The notes under the pieces were generated by a model. The model was not told the origin of the DNA. It was given only the letters and a program-made list of their open reading frames with translations, and did no database searches. Positions 6,469 through 7,521 of a stretch of 7,521 nucleotides of DNA are shown in pieces. Numbering within the stretch: position 1 is the first letter of the stretch; each line of letters begins with the position of its first letter. Origin of the DNA: Gammaproteobacteria bacterium (GTDB lineage Bacteria > Pseudomonadota > Gammaproteobacteria > Steroidobacterales > GCA-2729495); assembly GCA_023383735.1 (NCBI GenBank), contig JAHDYN010000077.1, forward strand, positions 1-7,521, read 5' to 3'. The position numbers and the translations under genes are program-made.

Positions 6469-7521
6469 GCGCCACCCGGCCCGGCTGTCGGGGTGATCCG
6501 GATACGCCCCTGGATCTGCTCGCCCTCGGCATTCGAGGACTGGATTTCGGCACTGAGCCTGCCGCTTTCGGTGACCAGTTTGCGGATGCTGTCCAGTGAA
6601 TCGGCATTGGGGACGCGCAGAGTCAGTTCCATGACGCCTGCGCGATAGTTCAGGGTCTCGATGCGGGTGCTTCCCGTGCGCGATACCGCACCGGCGACGA
6701 CACGCAGCGTATCCAGGAACTGCCGGCCCATCGCCATTCCCTGTTCCGGATTGGCGGACCGCAGGCGTTGATCGACGAGGCTGCGTACATCCCGCGCGGC
6801 GGCACCGGGGAAGGTGTGCGCGATCGCCTGGCCGAGTTCGGCATCGAGCGCAGCGGATTCCTGCTTCAGCCGCCAGGTTTCCACACCGGCCGTCAGCAGC
6901 ATCGTGAGCCCGAGTGCCGACACGAGCGCCGCTGCCACTCGCCAGCGCGGCCAGTAACTCGCGAAGCTGGAGCGCTTCGCATAGGGCCCCTGCAGGAGAT
7001 TGAGGCCTGGACTGACTGCCACGCCAGCTGCCAGCCGTGCCAGCGCGCCATCCGGCAGGCGCCTGACTTCCAGGCTCTGCACCTTGTCCTGCAGTTCTTC
7101 CCACAGCGTGCTCGGCCAGCCCTCCGTGCTTGCATCGTAGATCTGCAGATGGCGCGGCGCGCTGACGCCGTCTTCAGCTGCCGGTCGGGCCTGCGCCAGC
7201 CACAGGCCCAGCAGCGCTTCGAGACCATCCGTTTCGGCTGCAATGGCGTCACCACCCGGATCACGCAGGATGACCTGCGTGTCCTCCAGCAGCACGGTCG
7301 TTGTACCGGTCAGGTCGGCGACCCCGTCGCTGTCGGCGAAAACCGCCTGCGGCGCCAGTCCCGCCGTTGCGAGCAGCGCAAGGTAGTCGTCCATATGCGT
7401 GCGACGGATCACGGCGACGCTGATCCGGCCATCGGCGTGTCGCGTGCCGCTCGCGAAGTGGAGATCGTCGATGTCGTCGGCCAGCAGGTCTTCGAGCGCG
7501 AAGGGCAGGGCGAGCGCAAGG
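6465..7521 (-). CDS. gspL: Type II secretion system protein L (GspL), N-terminus cut by window edge
   Basis: GspL links the cytoplasmic ATPase GspE to the inner-membrane platform of the type II secretion system and binds GspM. The reading frame is open through the right edge; 351 residues are present, and probably some 60-90 N-terminal residues are missing. Reading from the edge (residue 1 at 7520-7518), the actin-like cytoplasmic domain shows the hallmark ALPFALED (4-11) and DDLHFA (18-23). It ends with NLLQGPYA (174-181), a strongly conserved GspL pattern just before the membrane. A single transmembrane helix follows (about 193-213). The periplasmic part has a helical stretch and a ferredoxin-like domain (about 280-345). 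A GTG at 7412 is in frame, but it is internal: the hallmark motifs lie upstream of it. The gene overlaps gspM by ATGA. The gspC-K genes would be expected to the right of this window on the same strand. Confidence 0.92.
   Translation of the reverse strand, partial: LALALPFALEDLLADDIDDLHFASGTRHADGRISVAVIRRTHMDDYLALLATAGLAPQAVFADSDGVADLTGTTTVLLEDTQVILRDPGGDAIAAETDGLEALLGLWLAQARPAAEDGVSAPRHLQIYDASTEGWPSTLWEELQDKVQSLEVRRLPDGALARLAAGVAVSPGLNLLQGPYAKRSSFASYWPRWRVAAALVSALGLTMLLTAGVETWRLKQESAALDAELGQAIAHTFPGAAARDVRSLVDQRLRSANPEQGMAMGRQFLDTLRVVAGAVSRTGSTRIETLNYRAGVMELTLRVPNADSLDSIRKLVTESGRLSAEIQSSNAEGEQIQGRIRITPTAGPGGA

Noticed and set aside
5950..6648. A 232-codon plus-strand frame opposite gspM and the gspL end
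   Set aside because: It is antisense to two recognisable gsp genes, and its His- and Ala-rich translation resembles no family.

Overview
This window is a GC-rich, fully coding piece of a proteobacterial chromosome, most likely gammaproteobacterial (possibly betaproteobacterial). That placement rests on base composition, on a complete gspL-gspM-gspN operon tail, and on a helicase/nuclease pair resembling the 'probable DNA repair protein' plus UvrD/RecB-like pair of those classes. It is an inference from gene content; no marker gene is present.

Layout: two blocks face each other tail to tail. On the plus strand, positions 2-1804 hold the C-terminal part of an AddB-like protein (inactivated helicase fold plus PD-(D/E)XK nuclease). 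It is followed, with a 4-base ATGA overlap, by a complete AddA/RecB-like helicase-nuclease at 1801-5211. On the minus strand, reading right to left, are gspL (cut by the right edge, ending at 6465), gspM (6468-5971, ATGA overlap with gspL) and gspN (5961-5203, nine bases after gspM). These are the last inner-membrane components of a type II secretion (T2SS) operon. The two blocks overlap by 9 bases at their 3' ends, and both stop codons sit inside one small palindrome.

How the genes work together: the plus-strand pair should form a two-subunit, AddAB-type DNA end-resection machine with a nuclease active site in each subunit, serving double-strand-break repair. GspL and GspM form the inner-membrane platform that links the secretion ATPase GspE to the pseudopilus, and GspN is an accessory inner-membrane component. 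The two blocks have no evident functional link; they are neighbours sharing a terminus.

No RNA gene, mobile element, CRISPR array or large repeat was seen, and there is no gap longer than 9 bases between genes. The most interesting detail is in the AddB-like protein: its tail keeps the spacing and the aromatic residue of the AddB iron-sulfur motif (C-x2-C-x5-C), but all three cysteines are replaced (Gly, Ala, His). I did not find an undescribed multi-gene system here.
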